Positions 35,102 to 43,628 are shown, counted from the stretch's first letter. The stretch: 45,194 nucleotides of DNA from Arthrobacter sp. Soil762 (GCF_001428335.1 NZ_LMSG01000010.1:1-45194), one strand, 5' to 3'. The notes: generated by a model from the letters alone, not told the origin. Translations and numbers: made by a program.

Positions 35102-36468
35102 GCTGCGCCTCCTGTGGTTGCTGCCTTCTGGGACCTACCGGCTTTCGCCGGCTTCCTGCGCCGCGGATTCAGCCCGAAGACCGCCCGCACCAGCGGCGGA
35201 GCCGCGATGAACAGGACGATCAGGGACTGGACCACCAGGACGATGTCGATGGGGGTGCCGGTCTGGATCTGCATCTGGACGGCTCCGGCGCGGAAGGCGC
35301 CGAACAGCAGGCCGGCGGCGAAAGTGCCCCACGGCGTCGAACGGCCCAGCAACGCAACGGTGATGGCGTCAAAGCCGTACGTGGCTGCGACGCCGTCGGT
35401 GAGGACCTTTTCCGTGCCCGCCACCTGGGCCACCCCTGACATGCCGGCGAGGGCTCCGGCGATGGCCATCACCAGGATGGTGGAGCGGGACACGTTGATG
35501 CCCGCCGTCTGGGCCGCCTTGGGATTGGCACCTACGGCCCGGAACTCAAAGCCGACCGTGGACCTGTTGAGGAGCCACCACACCAGGACGGTTGCGGCGA
35601 TGGCGAGAATGAAGCCCAGGTGCAGCCGGTACTGTGAGCCAAGGATCTGGGGGTAGACGGCCGTGGGATCCAGGATGGGCGAAATCGGGTTGGATTCGCC
35701 CGGTCGCTGGAAGGCCGGCGTGTTTAGCAGATACCCCAGGAAGTACAGTGCCACATAGTTGAACATGATGGTCAGGATGACCTCGTGGGCGCCTGTCCGC
35801 GCCTTCAGGAGCCCCACCAGCCCGCCCCAGAGTGCACCGCCGACGATGCCGGCTACGAGGACCAGCAGCAGGTGCAGTCCGACGGGCAGGTGCAGTGCGA
35901 AGCCCACCCAGGCGGCGAGGATGCCCGCCATGATGATCTGGCCCTGGGCGCCGATGTTGAAGAGGCCGGCGCGGAATGCCAGGGCCACGCCAAGGCCAGC
36001 CGTGATCAGGGGTGTCGCGATCGTCAGGGTTTCCATCAGCGGGGCGAACTGGACCCCGACGCTTGAAGCCAGCGGGTTGAAGATCGCCCCCTGGAACAGG
36101 GCGACGTAGGAGCCAGTTGCGGCGGTCCAAACAGCGGAGAGGAAATCAGAGGGCCGGGCGAACAAATAGGTGGAGGTGGCGCCGACCCGCTCATCCGTGC
36201 TGGCAATCAGCAGGCCTCCGATGATGAGGGCAAGCAGCACGGCCAGTACGGAAACCATGCCGCTGCCGGTGAAGATCCTCCGGGCCAGCGTTTCGGAACC
36301 GCCGGGCAGCTTTCCGCTCTGGGCCGTAGCCGGAACCGCGGACGGTTCCATGGCTCCGCCGGCTGTATCCAAGGCGACCGCTGCGGCCGTCTCCTCGGCA
36401 GCGGGACTGGCCCCAACGGGTTTGGCATGCTGGCCAGCCGAGTGTTTGCGGGGATGTTTGTCAGACAT
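35098..36468 (-). CDS. Nucleoside ABC transporter permease (NupP/YufP-like)
   Basis: 456 residues. The charged Ala/Pro-rich N-terminus (about 65 residues) precedes the helices. Family segments are FRAGLFNIGAQGQIIMAGI, AHEVILTIMFNYVALYFLGYL, and AGINVSRSTILVMAIAGALAGMSG. It is the partner permease of the BMP-type importer. It overlaps the ATPase gene by 8 bases and the second permease by ATGA, so all three are translationally chained. Confidence 0.92.
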   Translation of the reverse strand: MSDKHPRKHSAGQHAKPVGASPAAEETAAAVALDTAGGAMEPSAVPATAQSGKLPGGSETLARRIFTGSGMVSVLAVLLALIIGGLLIASTDERVGATSTYLFARPSDFLSAVWTAATGSYVALFQGAIFNPLASSVGVQFAPLMETLTIATPLITAGLGVALAFRAGLFNIGAQGQIIMAGILAAWVGFALHLPVGLHLLLVLVAGIVGGALWGGLVGLLKARTGAHEVILTIMFNYVALYFLGYLLNTPAFQRPGESNPISPILDPTAVYPQILGSQYRLHLGFILAIAATVLVWWLLNRSTVGFEFRAVGANPKAAQTAGINVSRSTILVMAIAGALAGMSGVAQVAGTEKVLTDGVAATYGFDAITVALLGRSTPWGTFAAGLLFGAFRAGAVQMQIQTGTPIDIVLVVQSLIVLFIAAPPLVRAVFGLNPRRRKPAKAGRSQKAATTGGAA

Positions 36469-38098
36469 GGTCGCCTCCTTCGGCGCTGGCAGTGGAGGTC
36501 CGTGGGGTCTCGGGAGTGTCCGTTCCCGGGTGCCCGTTTTCTGCGGGCAGCTTGTCGGCGTGCGACGTGTCCGTTGGTGCAGCGTCCTCCGGCGATATCC
36601 CGGCCATCATCAGGCCCAGGACGTCCCGGCCGGTACCCGCCGGCACGATGCCCACCAGCTTGCCTTTATAAACGACAGCAATCCTGTCGGCGAGTTCCAT
36701 GACCTCGTCCAGTTCCGTGGACACAATCAGGACAGGCGTTCCGTGGTCGCGTTCAGCAACGATCCGCTTGTGCAGGAATTCGATGGAACCAACGTCAACA
36801 CCGCGTGTGGGTTGGGAGGCGATGAACAGCCGTAACGGCCGGGACAGTTCCCTGGCCATGACCACCTTCTGCTGGTTGCCTCCGGACAGCGTCCCCGCAG
36901 CCAGGGACCCTGACTGGGTGCGGACGTCGAACTCGCCAATCCGCGTTTTCGCGTTCTCGAGGACTTTCGCCGGGCTCATGCTGATCCCCTTGGCGAAAGG
37001 GGGCTGGTCGTAACGGTCCAGGATGAGGTTCTCGGCGATGGAGAACGTGCCGATCAAACCGTCCACTGAGCGGTCTTCCGGAACAAACCCGACACCGGAG
37101 TTGAGGACGTCCTTGACGCTTCGGCCCAGGAGCTCTTCGCCGTCGAGCATAATCGAGCCGTGTACGCGTTCCTGCAGGCCAAGGATGGCCTCGGTCAGTT
37201 CCGTCTGCCCGTTTCCCTGGACTCCCGCAAGCGCCAGAATCTCGCCCCGCGCAATGTCGAAGCTGATGCCGTCCACGACGTGTTGTCCGCTCGGGGCAAT
37301 GACGGTGAGGTCCTTGACCTGGAACGTCCTCTCCCGCGGCTTGGCAGGAGCCTTGTCCAGGGTGAGGCTGACGGCGCGGCCCACCATCATGGATGCGAGT
37401 TCCGCCGTGGACGCCGCAGGGTCGGCGCTGCCTACCACCTTGCCGCGCCGGATCACCGTGATGGTGTCGGACACCGCTTTGACCTCACGGAGTTTGTGAG
37501 AGATGAAGACGATGGACGTTCCGCTGCTTTTCAGCTGGCGCATGATGTCCAGCAGCTCATCGGTGTCCTGGGGCGTCAGCACCGCCGTCGGCTCATCAAG
37601 GATCAGGACCCGGGCGTCGCGGACCAGCGCCTTGATGATTTCCACCCGCTGCTGTACGCCCACCGGGAGGTCCTCCACCAGGGCGTCGGGGTCGACATCG
37701 AACCCGTAGCGGTCCGAAATCTCCTTGATCTTGCGCCGGGTGTCATCCAGGTTCAGGAAGCCGCCGGTTTTTGTGGACTCGGCTCCAAGGGCCACATTCT
37801 CGGCAACCGTGAAAACAGGAACGAGCATAAAGTGCTGGTGCACCATGCCGATCCCGGCAGCCATGGCGTCGCCGGGGCCCCGGAAGGAGACTGGTTTATC
37901 GTCAATGAGGATCTCACCCTCGGTGGGCTCGTATAGCCCGTACAGCACATTCATCAGGGTGGACTTGCCGGCCCCGTTCTCGCCCAGCAGACAGTGGATC
38001 TGTCCGGGTTCAACCACCACGTCGATGTGATCGTTGGCGAGCAGGGAGCCGAAGCGTTTGGTGATCCCTCTGAGTTCAAGTTTCAAAACTCTGACCAA
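36461..38098 (-). CDS. Nucleoside ABC transporter ATPase with two ABC domains (NupO/YufO-like)
   Basis: 545 residues. The first domain has Walker A GENGAGKST (39-47), PVGVQQRVEIIKAL as its variant signature and DEPTAVLTP. The second domain has the degenerate GVQGNGQTEL in place of Walker A and LSGGNQQKVVMARELS, as in the RbsA/YufO class where only one site is fully catalytic. A Pro/Thr-rich tail of about 40 residues ends the protein. The start is a TTG (38098); no strong ribosome binding site is seen, and a second TTG at 38086 is possible. Confidence 0.92.
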   Translation of the reverse strand: MVRVLKLELRGITKRFGSLLANDHIDVVVEPGQIHCLLGENGAGKSTLMNVLYGLYEPTEGEILIDDKPVSFRGPGDAMAAGIGMVHQHFMLVPVFTVAENVALGAESTKTGGFLNLDDTRRKIKEISDRYGFDVDPDALVEDLPVGVQQRVEIIKALVRDARVLILDEPTAVLTPQDTDELLDIMRQLKSSGTSIVFISHKLREVKAVSDTITVIRRGKVVGSADPAASTAELASMMVGRAVSLTLDKAPAKPRERTFQVKDLTVIAPSGQHVVDGISFDIARGEILALAGVQGNGQTELTEAILGLQERVHGSIMLDGEELLGRSVKDVLNSGVGFVPEDRSVDGLIGTFSIAENLILDRYDQPPFAKGISMSPAKVLENAKTRIGEFDVRTQSGSLAAGTLSGGNQQKVVMARELSRPLRLFIASQPTRGVDVGSIEFLHKRIVAERDHGTPVLIVSTELDEVMELADRIAVVYKGKLVGIVPAGTGRDVLGLMMAGISPEDAAPTDTSHADKLPAENGHPGTDTPETPRTSTASAEGGDHV

Positions 38099-38203
38099 TC
38101 TCGAAGCGTCCGGTGAATCCCACCGGACGGGATATGTGGCTGCAGCACCAGCCTAGTGCGTGCAGTCCTGCATGGGCGGTCTCGCCGATGGGCGAACTCC
38201 AAC

Positions 38204-38255
38204 AAAAAACGCCACCGCCCGGCCAGTCGATGACCATCCGGGGGTGGCGCTTTTG
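38204..38255 (-). terminator. Terminator between bmpA and the transporter ATPase gene
   Basis: An imperfect stem (CGCCACCGCCCGG with CCGGGGGTGGCG) encloses a loop of about 16 bases. The minus strand continues with TTTTTTGTT. It lies after bmpA, so partial readthrough would make the binding protein in excess of the membrane parts. Confidence 0.75.
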
Positions 38256-38264
38256 TGGGGATGA

Positions 38265-39371
38265 CTAAGCCTTGGGGCTCGCCGCAGACTCGACCTTCAG
38301 CTTGCCGTCGATGATGTCCTTTTTGAGCTGCTCCAGCTCGGACTTCAGCCCGGCCGGGACATCGGCTTCGAAATTGTGGAACGGTGCCAACTGGACGCCG
38401 TCGTTCGCCAGCGTGCCGACGTAGGGCGTGTTGGTGAACTTGCCGTCTTTGTCATCCTTAACCACGGTTTCAACAGCTTCGCCCATCAGCTTCATCACCG
38501 AGGAAAGCATGATGTCCTTGTACTCCGGTGCGGTCAGGAAGCCGTCGGAGTCAACCCAGATGAGCTTGACGTCCTTGCCCGCAGCCTTCGCCTCCATGAG
38601 GGCTGCGCCGGCGCCCTTGCCCACCGGGCCGGCGACGGGCAACACGATGTCCGCTCCCTGGTCGAGGAAGTTCTGCGTCAGCTGCTTGCCTTTGTCCTGC
38701 TTTTCGAAATCGTTGGTGAAGCTGCCGTCCTGGGTGGCTTTGTCCCAGCCAAGGACCTTGACGTCCGTGCCTTTCTTTTCGTTGTAGTACTTGACGCCGT
38801 CGGCAAAGCCGTCCATGAAGATGGTCACGGTGGGGATTTTCCTGCCGCCGAACGTGGCCACGCTTCCGGTCTTGGTGGTGCCTGCCGCCAGGTATCCGGA
38901 CAGGAACGCGGCCTGGGCGGTGTCGTAGATGATCGGCTTGACGTTGCTGATGGGCGGGTCGTAGCCGAAGTCGATGATGGCGAAGTGGCTGTTCGGGTTG
39001 GCCGCGGCCTGAGCCTTGGTGGCGTCACCGAGCAGGAAGCCGACCGTCAGGGTGAGGTCGCAGTTGGCGGCAACCATGGCCCGCAGGTTCGGCTCGAAGT
39101 CATTATTCGTCTTGGACTCGACCTGGTTGACTTTGATTCCCAGGTCGGCCTCTGCTTTCTTCAGGCCCTCGTACGATGACTGGTTGAACGACTGGTCGTC
39201 GAATCCGCCGGAGTCCGAGACGATGCAGCCGGTGTAGTCACTGGCCGTCGCGCTCGGGCTGCCGGCTTCGGGCGGTGCACCGCAACCGGCCAGCAGGAGT
39301 GCGGTAGCACCCATGGTGGCCACGCCTGCAACTGAACCGCGCTTGAGGTGTGCACGCAGTGATGTCTTCAA
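38265..39371 (-). CDS. bmpA: BMP-family nucleoside-binding lipoprotein
   Basis: 368 residues from TTG 39371, which has GGAGG 5 nt upstream. The lipobox LLAGC sets the lipidated Cys at 30. The BMP domain has DSGGFDDQSFNQSSYEGLKKA, GFLLGDATKAQAA, AFLSGYLAAGTTKTG, and the ligand-pocket segment KLIWVDSDGFL. BMP proteins of this type bind purine or pyrimidine nucleosides. The cdd-deoA linkage downstream supports nucleoside uptake (inference). It is first in the transporter operon. Confidence 0.93.
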   Translation of the reverse strand: MKTSLRAHLKRGSVAGVATMGATALLLAGCGAPPEAGSPSATASDYTGCIVSDSGGFDDQSFNQSSYEGLKKAEADLGIKVNQVESKTNNDFEPNLRAMVAANCDLTLTVGFLLGDATKAQAAANPNSHFAIIDFGYDPPISNVKPIIYDTAQAAFLSGYLAAGTTKTGSVATFGGRKIPTVTIFMDGFADGVKYYNEKKGTDVKVLGWDKATQDGSFTNDFEKQDKGKQLTQNFLDQGADIVLPVAGPVGKGAGAALMEAKAAGKDVKLIWVDSDGFLTAPEYKDIMLSSVMKLMGEAVETVVKDDKDGKFTNTPYVGTLANDGVQLAPFHNFEADVPAGLKSELEQLKKDIIDGKLKVESAASPKA

Positions 39372-39687
39372 GATTCCTCCAGGATGAAGAGAGAGGCGCT
39401 ACGACGTGAATTCAATGAGTGTCTGTTTCAACCCTGAAATTCTGTTTTCACTGACGGTCCGCAGCACTGCGCCGAAGCGCTCTGATACAAGCCACTTTAG
39501 TGTCCTGCGCCACATCGGTTAGCACATTCCGGCCCGATTCTGAAGATTGTTGAGATTTTGTTACCAAGCAGTAGGGAGCAGTGTCCCAGCGGCCCCAAGC
39601 CCGCGGGTTAAGCGCGAACGAACACTTGGGGCCCGGCGAAAAAGGGCCTCAAGTGTTCGTTCGCGCTGTCTATTTTTGGGGGTCCGC
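39372..39687. other. Intergenic region between bmpA and the oxidoreductase
   Basis: 316 bases without a gene. The right part of the interval carries the long inverted repeat at 39611-39667. The part next to bmpA must hold its promoter: TTGAAA is present on the minus strand about 65 bases before the TTG start, but no well-spaced -10 box stands out. No operator palindrome was found. Confidence 0.5.
39611..39667. repeat. Long inverted repeat (24-base arms)
   Basis: The arms 39611-39634 and 39644-39667 match at 23 of 24 positions, with a 9-base GGCGAAAAA loop. TATTTTT follows on the plus strand after GTC. It lies beyond the 3' end of the leftward oxidoreductase gene. The minus strand lacks a T run, so it is either a rightward terminator or, as I suspect, a dispersed REP-like palindrome. 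Confidence 0.8.
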
Positions 39688-40710
39688 TTAGAGGCGGACC
39701 AGCATCTTGCCGGTGTTGGCGCCGTCGAGCAGGTCCATAAATGCCCGCGGGGCGTTCTCCAGGCCGTCAACCACCGTTTCGTCATACTGGAGGCTTCCGT
39801 CAGCGAGCCAGCCTGCGGCCTTTTCGGCAAATTCGCCCATGAGGTGCCAGTAGCTGCCCACCAGGAACCCGCGCAGGGTGAGCCGCTTGCCAATGGCCAG
39901 CATGAGGTTCCGCGGCGCCGGGGTGGGCTCGGTGGAGTTGTATTGGGCGATGGCGCCGCACATGGCCACGCGGCCTCCCACGTTGAGGACCGCCAGGGCT
40001 GCTTCCAGGTGCTCGCCGCCCACATTGTCAAAGTAGACGTCAATGCCGGCAGGTCCTGCGGCGGTGGCAAGCTGCTCGCGAACGGGCCCGTCGTTGTAGT
40101 TGAAGGCGGCGTCGAAGCCCAGTTCCAGGAGCCGTGCGACCTTATCGGGCGTGCCCGCGCTCCCGATGACCCGGGAGGCGCCCATCGCCTTGGCGATCTG
40201 GCCCACGAGCGAACCAACCGCGCCCGCCGCGCCGGACACAAATACGGCGTCGCCGGGTTTGAATTCGGCCACTTTCAGCAGGCCGGCGTATGCGGTGAGA
40301 CCGGTCATGCCCAGGACTCCAAGGAACGCCGACGCCGGCGCGAGGTCCGTGCGGGCAACCGAGGTCGCCGATGCGTCCAGCACAGCGTATTCCCGCCACC
40401 CAAGTTGATGTACGACGGCGTCCCCCACCGTGCGTCCCTCGGCCCTGGACGCGATAACCTCACCCACGGCCCCGCCGTCGAGCGCTGCATCCAGCGCGAA
40501 GGGCGCTGAGTAGGACTTGACGTCGTTCATCCGGCCGCGCATGTAGGGGTCCACGGAGACAAAGAGGTTGCGGACCAGGATCTGGCCGTCCTGAAGCTCC
40601 GGCAGCGGTGATTCGGCCAGCCGGAAGTTTTCCGGGACGGGGCGTCCCGTGGGGCGCGACGCCAGGCGGATTTCACGGGTGGACGTGGGCAGTGCCGTTA
40701 GTGTGCTCAT
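39688..40710 (-). CDS. NADP-dependent MDR-family oxidoreductase
   Basis: 340 residues of the zinc-free medium-chain reductase group (CurA / leukotriene B4 dehydrogenase-like). LFVSVDPYMRGRMND is the substrate-domain signature, the Rossmann motif is VFVSGAAGAVGSLVGQIAK (about 155-173), then GFDAAFNYND and DVYFDNVGGEHLE. No zinc-ligand cysteines are visible. Such enzymes reduce the C=C bond of alpha,beta-unsaturated carbonyls, for example lipid-peroxidation aldehydes. It overlaps ohr by ATGA, which fits a role in peroxide damage repair (inference). Confidence 0.9.
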   Translation of the reverse strand: MSTLTALPTSTREIRLASRPTGRPVPENFRLAESPLPELQDGQILVRNLFVSVDPYMRGRMNDVKSYSAPFALDAALDGGAVGEVIASRAEGRTVGDAVVHQLGWREYAVLDASATSVARTDLAPASAFLGVLGMTGLTAYAGLLKVAEFKPGDAVFVSGAAGAVGSLVGQIAKAMGASRVIGSAGTPDKVARLLELGFDAAFNYNDGPVREQLATAAGPAGIDVYFDNVGGEHLEAALAVLNVGGRVAMCGAIAQYNSTEPTPAPRNLMLAIGKRLTLRGFLVGSYWHLMGEFAEKAAGWLADGSLQYDETVVDGLENAPRAFMDLLDGANTGKMLVRL

Positions 40711-41138
40711 GCTGCGAACTCCAGGATCTTGATGTCCACGGTCATGTTTCCGCGGGTGGCGTTGGAATAGGGGCAGATCTGGTGGGCTTTGGCTACCAGG
40801 GACTCGGCCGTGGCGAGATCCAGGGCCGGAACCGCGATCTCCAGTTCAGCAGCGAGACCGTAGCCCACGCCGTCGTTCAGTGCGCCAAAGTGGATCTTGG
40901 CCGCCACGGCTGAATCGGTCAGGTCTGCGCGCTCCTTGCGCCCCACGAGGCGGAGCGCCGAGTGGAAGCATGCCGCGTAACCGACGGCAAAAAGCTGCTC
41001 CGGGTTGGTTCCCTGGCCGTCACCGCCCAGCTCCACGGGGCTGGCAAGGCTGACATCCAGCTTGCCGTCATTGGTGCGTGCGTTGCCGTCGCGGCCTTCG
41101 CCGGAAGCCAGGGCCTCGGCAGTGTAGAGAGTCTTCAT
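40707..41138 (-). CDS. ohr: Organic hydroperoxide resistance protein Ohr
   Basis: 143 residues, normal for the family. The peroxidatic cysteine is in GYAACFHSAL (Cys57) and the resolving cysteine in QICPYSNATRGN (Cys122). The conserved N-terminal pattern LYTAEALASGEGRDGNART includes the Arg near the active site. Ohr reduces organic and lipid hydroperoxides with a dithiol. It is second in the ohrR-ohr-oxidoreductase operon. Confidence 0.96.
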   Translation of the reverse strand: MKTLYTAEALASGEGRDGNARTNDGKLDVSLASPVELGGDGQGTNPEQLFAVGYAACFHSALRLVGRKERADLTDSAVAAKIHFGALNDGVGYGLAAELEIAVPALDLATAESLVAKAHQICPYSNATRGNMTVDIKILEFAA

Positions 41139-41183
41139 ATGTGGTCCGTCCTGTTGGATGTGGATAACGGAAATCTTGGGCGC

Positions 41184-41618
41184 TCAGTGCGCGCGGTGAA
41201 GGGCTTCTGTGAGCCTTTCAAGGGTGGTGCGAAGCTGTTCCAGCTCATCGGCTGACAACCCGGCCGCGTCCGCAAGGTGCCGTGGAATCCCGCTGGCCTT
41301 GCTGCTGAGCGAGCGTCCGGCCGGCGTCAGGTGGACTGCAACACGGCGCTCATCTTCCCCGGACCGGCGGCGCTCCACGAGCCCCATAGCCTCAAGCCGC
41401 TTGAGCAGCGGCGACAGCGTGCCGGAGTCAAGGCCCAGTTCCTCGCCGAGCTCCTTGACGCCCTTCGGCTCCGATTCCCAGAGGACCAGCATCACCAGAT
41501 ACTGCGGGTACGTCAGGCCGAGGTCTTCCAAGACGGGGCGGTAAACCGCTGTTGCCGCGCGGGACGCGGAGTACAGCGCAAAACACACCTGGCGGTCGAG
41601 GCGGGGGGCTTCAGTCAT
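41184..41618 (-). CDS. ohrR: MarR-family organic-peroxide sensor OhrR
   Basis: 144 residues from ATG 41618. The single peroxide-sensing cysteine is at the expected N-terminal place (RQVCFALYSASRA, Cys12). The Tyr-rich segment LTYPQYLVMLVLWE and the winged helix LDSGTLSPLLKRLEAMGLVERRRS follow. Oxidation of the cysteine releases DNA. An upstream ORF start at 41654 is unlikely because it crosses the promoter. A promoter with a 7-base gap to ATG implies a leaderless message, and an OhrR box lies inside it. Confidence 0.94.
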   Translation of the reverse strand: MTEAPRLDRQVCFALYSASRAATAVYRPVLEDLGLTYPQYLVMLVLWESEPKGVKELGEELGLDSGTLSPLLKRLEAMGLVERRRSGEDERRVAVHLTPAGRSLSSKASGIPRHLADAAGLSADELEQLRTTLERLTEALHRAH

Positions 41619-41625
41619 ACCTAAG

Positions 41626-41660
41626 ACGGTAGTCCACAATTCAATTGTGCACAACTTACC
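41626..41660 (-). promoter_or_regulatory. ohrR promoter with OhrR box in its spacer
   Basis: On the minus strand TTGTGC and TACCGT are separated by 17 bases, and the ATG follows TACCGT after 7 bases. The perfect palindrome CACAATT-C-AATTGTG (41635-41649) lies inside the promoter. It matches the TACAATT-N-AATTGTA type box bound by Bacillus OhrR. This is autoregulation of the whole operon by its first gene. Confidence 0.75.
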
Positions 41661-41684
41661 GCGCCAGAGAGACGCGCGGACGAG

Positions 41685-41725
41685 CAGATAACACCCTCAA
41701 AACCGGGTTTTGAGGGTGTTATCTG
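41685..41725. repeat. Perfect palindrome with 19-base arms
   Basis: CAGATAACACCCTCAAAAC (41685-41703) is followed by CGG and its exact complement (41707-41725). It lies upstream of ohrR in a gene-free stretch. It is not followed by a T run, so it resembles a dispersed intergenic palindrome more than a terminator. Confidence 0.85.
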
Positions 41726-41730
41726 TGAAT

Positions 41731-41768
41731 CGCAGCGATAAATGGCGGCGTTTTCGCTGCGATAAATG
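41731..41768. repeat. Inverted plus direct repeat next to the palindrome
   Basis: CGCAGCGA (41731-41738) pairs with TCGCTGCG (41754-41761). GCGATAAATG occurs twice in direct orientation, at 41735-41744 and 41759-41768. It lies only 5 bases after the 41-base palindrome, forming a compound element. Confidence 0.7.
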
Positions 41769-41957
41769 TCACCCCGGCCGCCCGTTAGCCGAACCTTCTA
41801 CAGGAAACAGTCAAGCTGGGGCTTAGGCGAAACAGAAGGATCTCTCCAGGGCCGGCGTACGGATTGCCTTTGGCAGGCCTGTCCTTGGCTAAGCACCTTA
41901 AGGCCAGTCCACGAGTCGGCTGAGTGATTGTAATTGCGACGTCTGGCGCCGCGATCT
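41769..41957. other. Gene-free stretch between the palindromes and the cupin gene
   Basis: I see no convincing gene, RNA or repeat in these 189 bases. Confidence 0.4.
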
Positions 41958-42227
41958 TTAGCGGTCGGTCTTGACCACCGTGAACAGCGCCGTCGAGTCC
42001 TCTTCCGCTTCCAGGCTGTGCAGCCCGTCCGGCACGATCAGGAGATCCCCGGCCTCGCCCGGGTTCTGGTGCTCGCTGAGCTCCGTGCCGGCACGGAAAG
42101 CCATAACAGTCTGGCGCAGCTTCTTCTCATGCCCGCCGAAAGCCGTATCGGCTGCCCGCCCGCTGGGTGCCACAACAGCGGCAGCGATCTGCTGACGGGC
42201 CAAAGCCTCAATCGACATCTCTTGCAT
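41958..42227 (-). CDS. Small cupin-like protein, apparently shortened internally
   Basis: 89 residues. The N-terminal segment is EALARQQIAAAVVAPSGRAA, then GGHEKKLRQTVMAFRAGTELSEHQNPGEA followed directly by GDLLIVPDGLHSLEAEEDSTALFTVVK. In related cupins, as I recall them, about 22-25 residues forming two beta strands (a LVLEGRVRL-type motif) lie between PGEA and GDLL. Their loss is in frame. Cupin metal ligands HEN...H may be incomplete as a result. It could be a functional short form or a decaying gene. Confidence 0.55.
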   Translation of the reverse strand: MQEMSIEALARQQIAAAVVAPSGRAADTAFGGHEKKLRQTVMAFRAGTELSEHQNPGEAGDLLIVPDGLHSLEAEEDSTALFTVVKTDR

Positions 42228-42312
42228 TACGCAACCGTACTCACGATTGCGGGCATTGCCGAGGGCCGTTCATCCGCCGTATCAGCCCATAGCTAATGCC
42301 TGCGTCACCGCA

Positions 42313-43500
42313 TTAGCAGCTGAGGTCGAGTGCCGTCCGCGCGGCCCTGTACAGCGCGTCCGGTCCGAGAGGATTATCGGGATTGTATGCCGAGGGGTCC
42401 CACGATTCCGGCGGGTACGTGATGGCAATGGCCACCTGCCGCTTGCCGTCCGCGCTGGTGACCACCGTGGTCCGGTACCCGGCCCAGTCGCCGTCGTGCC
42501 CATAGTAAAAGCCACCGCAGACGTCCTTCCATCGCAGCAGGCCCATTCCGTAGAAGCCGAAAGGAGCCAGCTGCATCTGCTGGATGGTGGCCGGTTTCAG
42601 GAGCCGCCCCTCCATGAGCGAGGCGAAGAACGTGTTCAGGTCGCCGACAGTCGAGACTACGCCGCCCGCGGGGTTGCCTACGATTGCACCTAAATAGGCT
42701 GAGTCCAGCCGTTCGCCGTCAACCTCGACTTGGCCGTGGATCATGGTCGACGGAGGCGGACCGGTGCCTGTCAGATGCGTGTCCTTCATTCCCAGTGGGT
42801 CAAAGACATCGTTTCGCAGGATCTCGGCCACTGGCCGGCCGTGAAGGCGCTCCAGCATGAGGCCGAGCACGAGGTAGTTCGAGTTTGAGTAGTCCGCGCC
42901 GCTGCCGGGCGTCCGCACCCATGGCATTGCTTTTGACAAGGCCAGGCTCTCACCCAGCGACAACTTCTGCGTCAACGCCTGGCGGATGGGCCGGGAGCTG
43001 AACAGTTCCTCCTCGTAGCTGGGGATTCCACTTTCGTGCCGCAGGAGATGAGCCACCGTGACGGCGCCCCGGGGATTCACCAGGCTGTCGAATTCGGGGA
43101 GGTGCTTCGTTACCGGATCCTGCAGCTGAACGTGGCCTTCCTCCACCAGTTTGAGGACCGAGACGGCCACCATGGACTTGGTGACGCTGGCGATGTGCGT
43201 GGAATTCGAGGCTTCAGCCGGCGCCGGGCTGCCCAGACTGCGGACCCCACCGGCATGTGACCAGACGTCGCCGTTGATCCGCGTCTCGATCAGGACGGCC
43301 GGAGCCCCGAGGTCCAGCATCCGCCTGCTGAAATCCTCAAGGCCGGCCCTGTACTTCTCGGCGGACTGGGTGGTCTGCACAGGCGCCTCCGGGGCCGCGG
43401 TGCATCCGGTCAGCACTATAGCCATGATGGCAGCCGGAACCAGGAAGCGCAGGAGCGGCGGGAGGAATTTCCGTGAATGGGGTCTCGTGGGCTCCGACAT
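42313..43500 (-). CDS. Beta-lactamase-family serine hydrolase (class C-like), lipoprotein
   Basis: 395 residues. The lipobox IVLTGC puts the lipidated Cys at 33. The active site has SVTK (Ser105, Lys108), the Tyr motif YSN (204-206), and a late HDG motif in YYGHDGDWAGY in place of KTG. These are the marks of the penicillin-binding esterase / D-Ala-D-Ala carboxypeptidase-like group; substrate is unknown. A partial paralogue lies upstream at 43756. It starts at ATG 43500 or near it. Confidence 0.88.
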   Translation of the reverse strand: MSEPTRPHSRKFLPPLLRFLVPAAIMAIVLTGCTAAPEAPVQTTQSAEKYRAGLEDFSRRMLDLGAPAVLIETRINGDVWSHAGGVRSLGSPAPAEASNSTHIASVTKSMVAVSVLKLVEEGHVQLQDPVTKHLPEFDSLVNPRGAVTVAHLLRHESGIPSYEEELFSSRPIRQALTQKLSLGESLALSKAMPWVRTPGSGADYSNSNYLVLGLMLERLHGRPVAEILRNDVFDPLGMKDTHLTGTGPPPSTMIHGQVEVDGERLDSAYLGAIVGNPAGGVVSTVGDLNTFFASLMEGRLLKPATIQQMQLAPFGFYGMGLLRWKDVCGGFYYGHDGDWAGYRTTVVTSADGKRQVAIAITYPPESWDPSAYNPDNPLGPDALYRAARTALDLSC

Positions 43501-43628
43501 GTCAGCACGTCCCTTGTGGGTCGGGAGGCGCAGGGAGCACGGACGGGCAGGCTGCGCCGATACCGCCCATGTTCGTCAACCCCTCCCGTGGCGTCAAGGC
43601 AACGGCGGCACCGCCGTAAACGCAGTCC

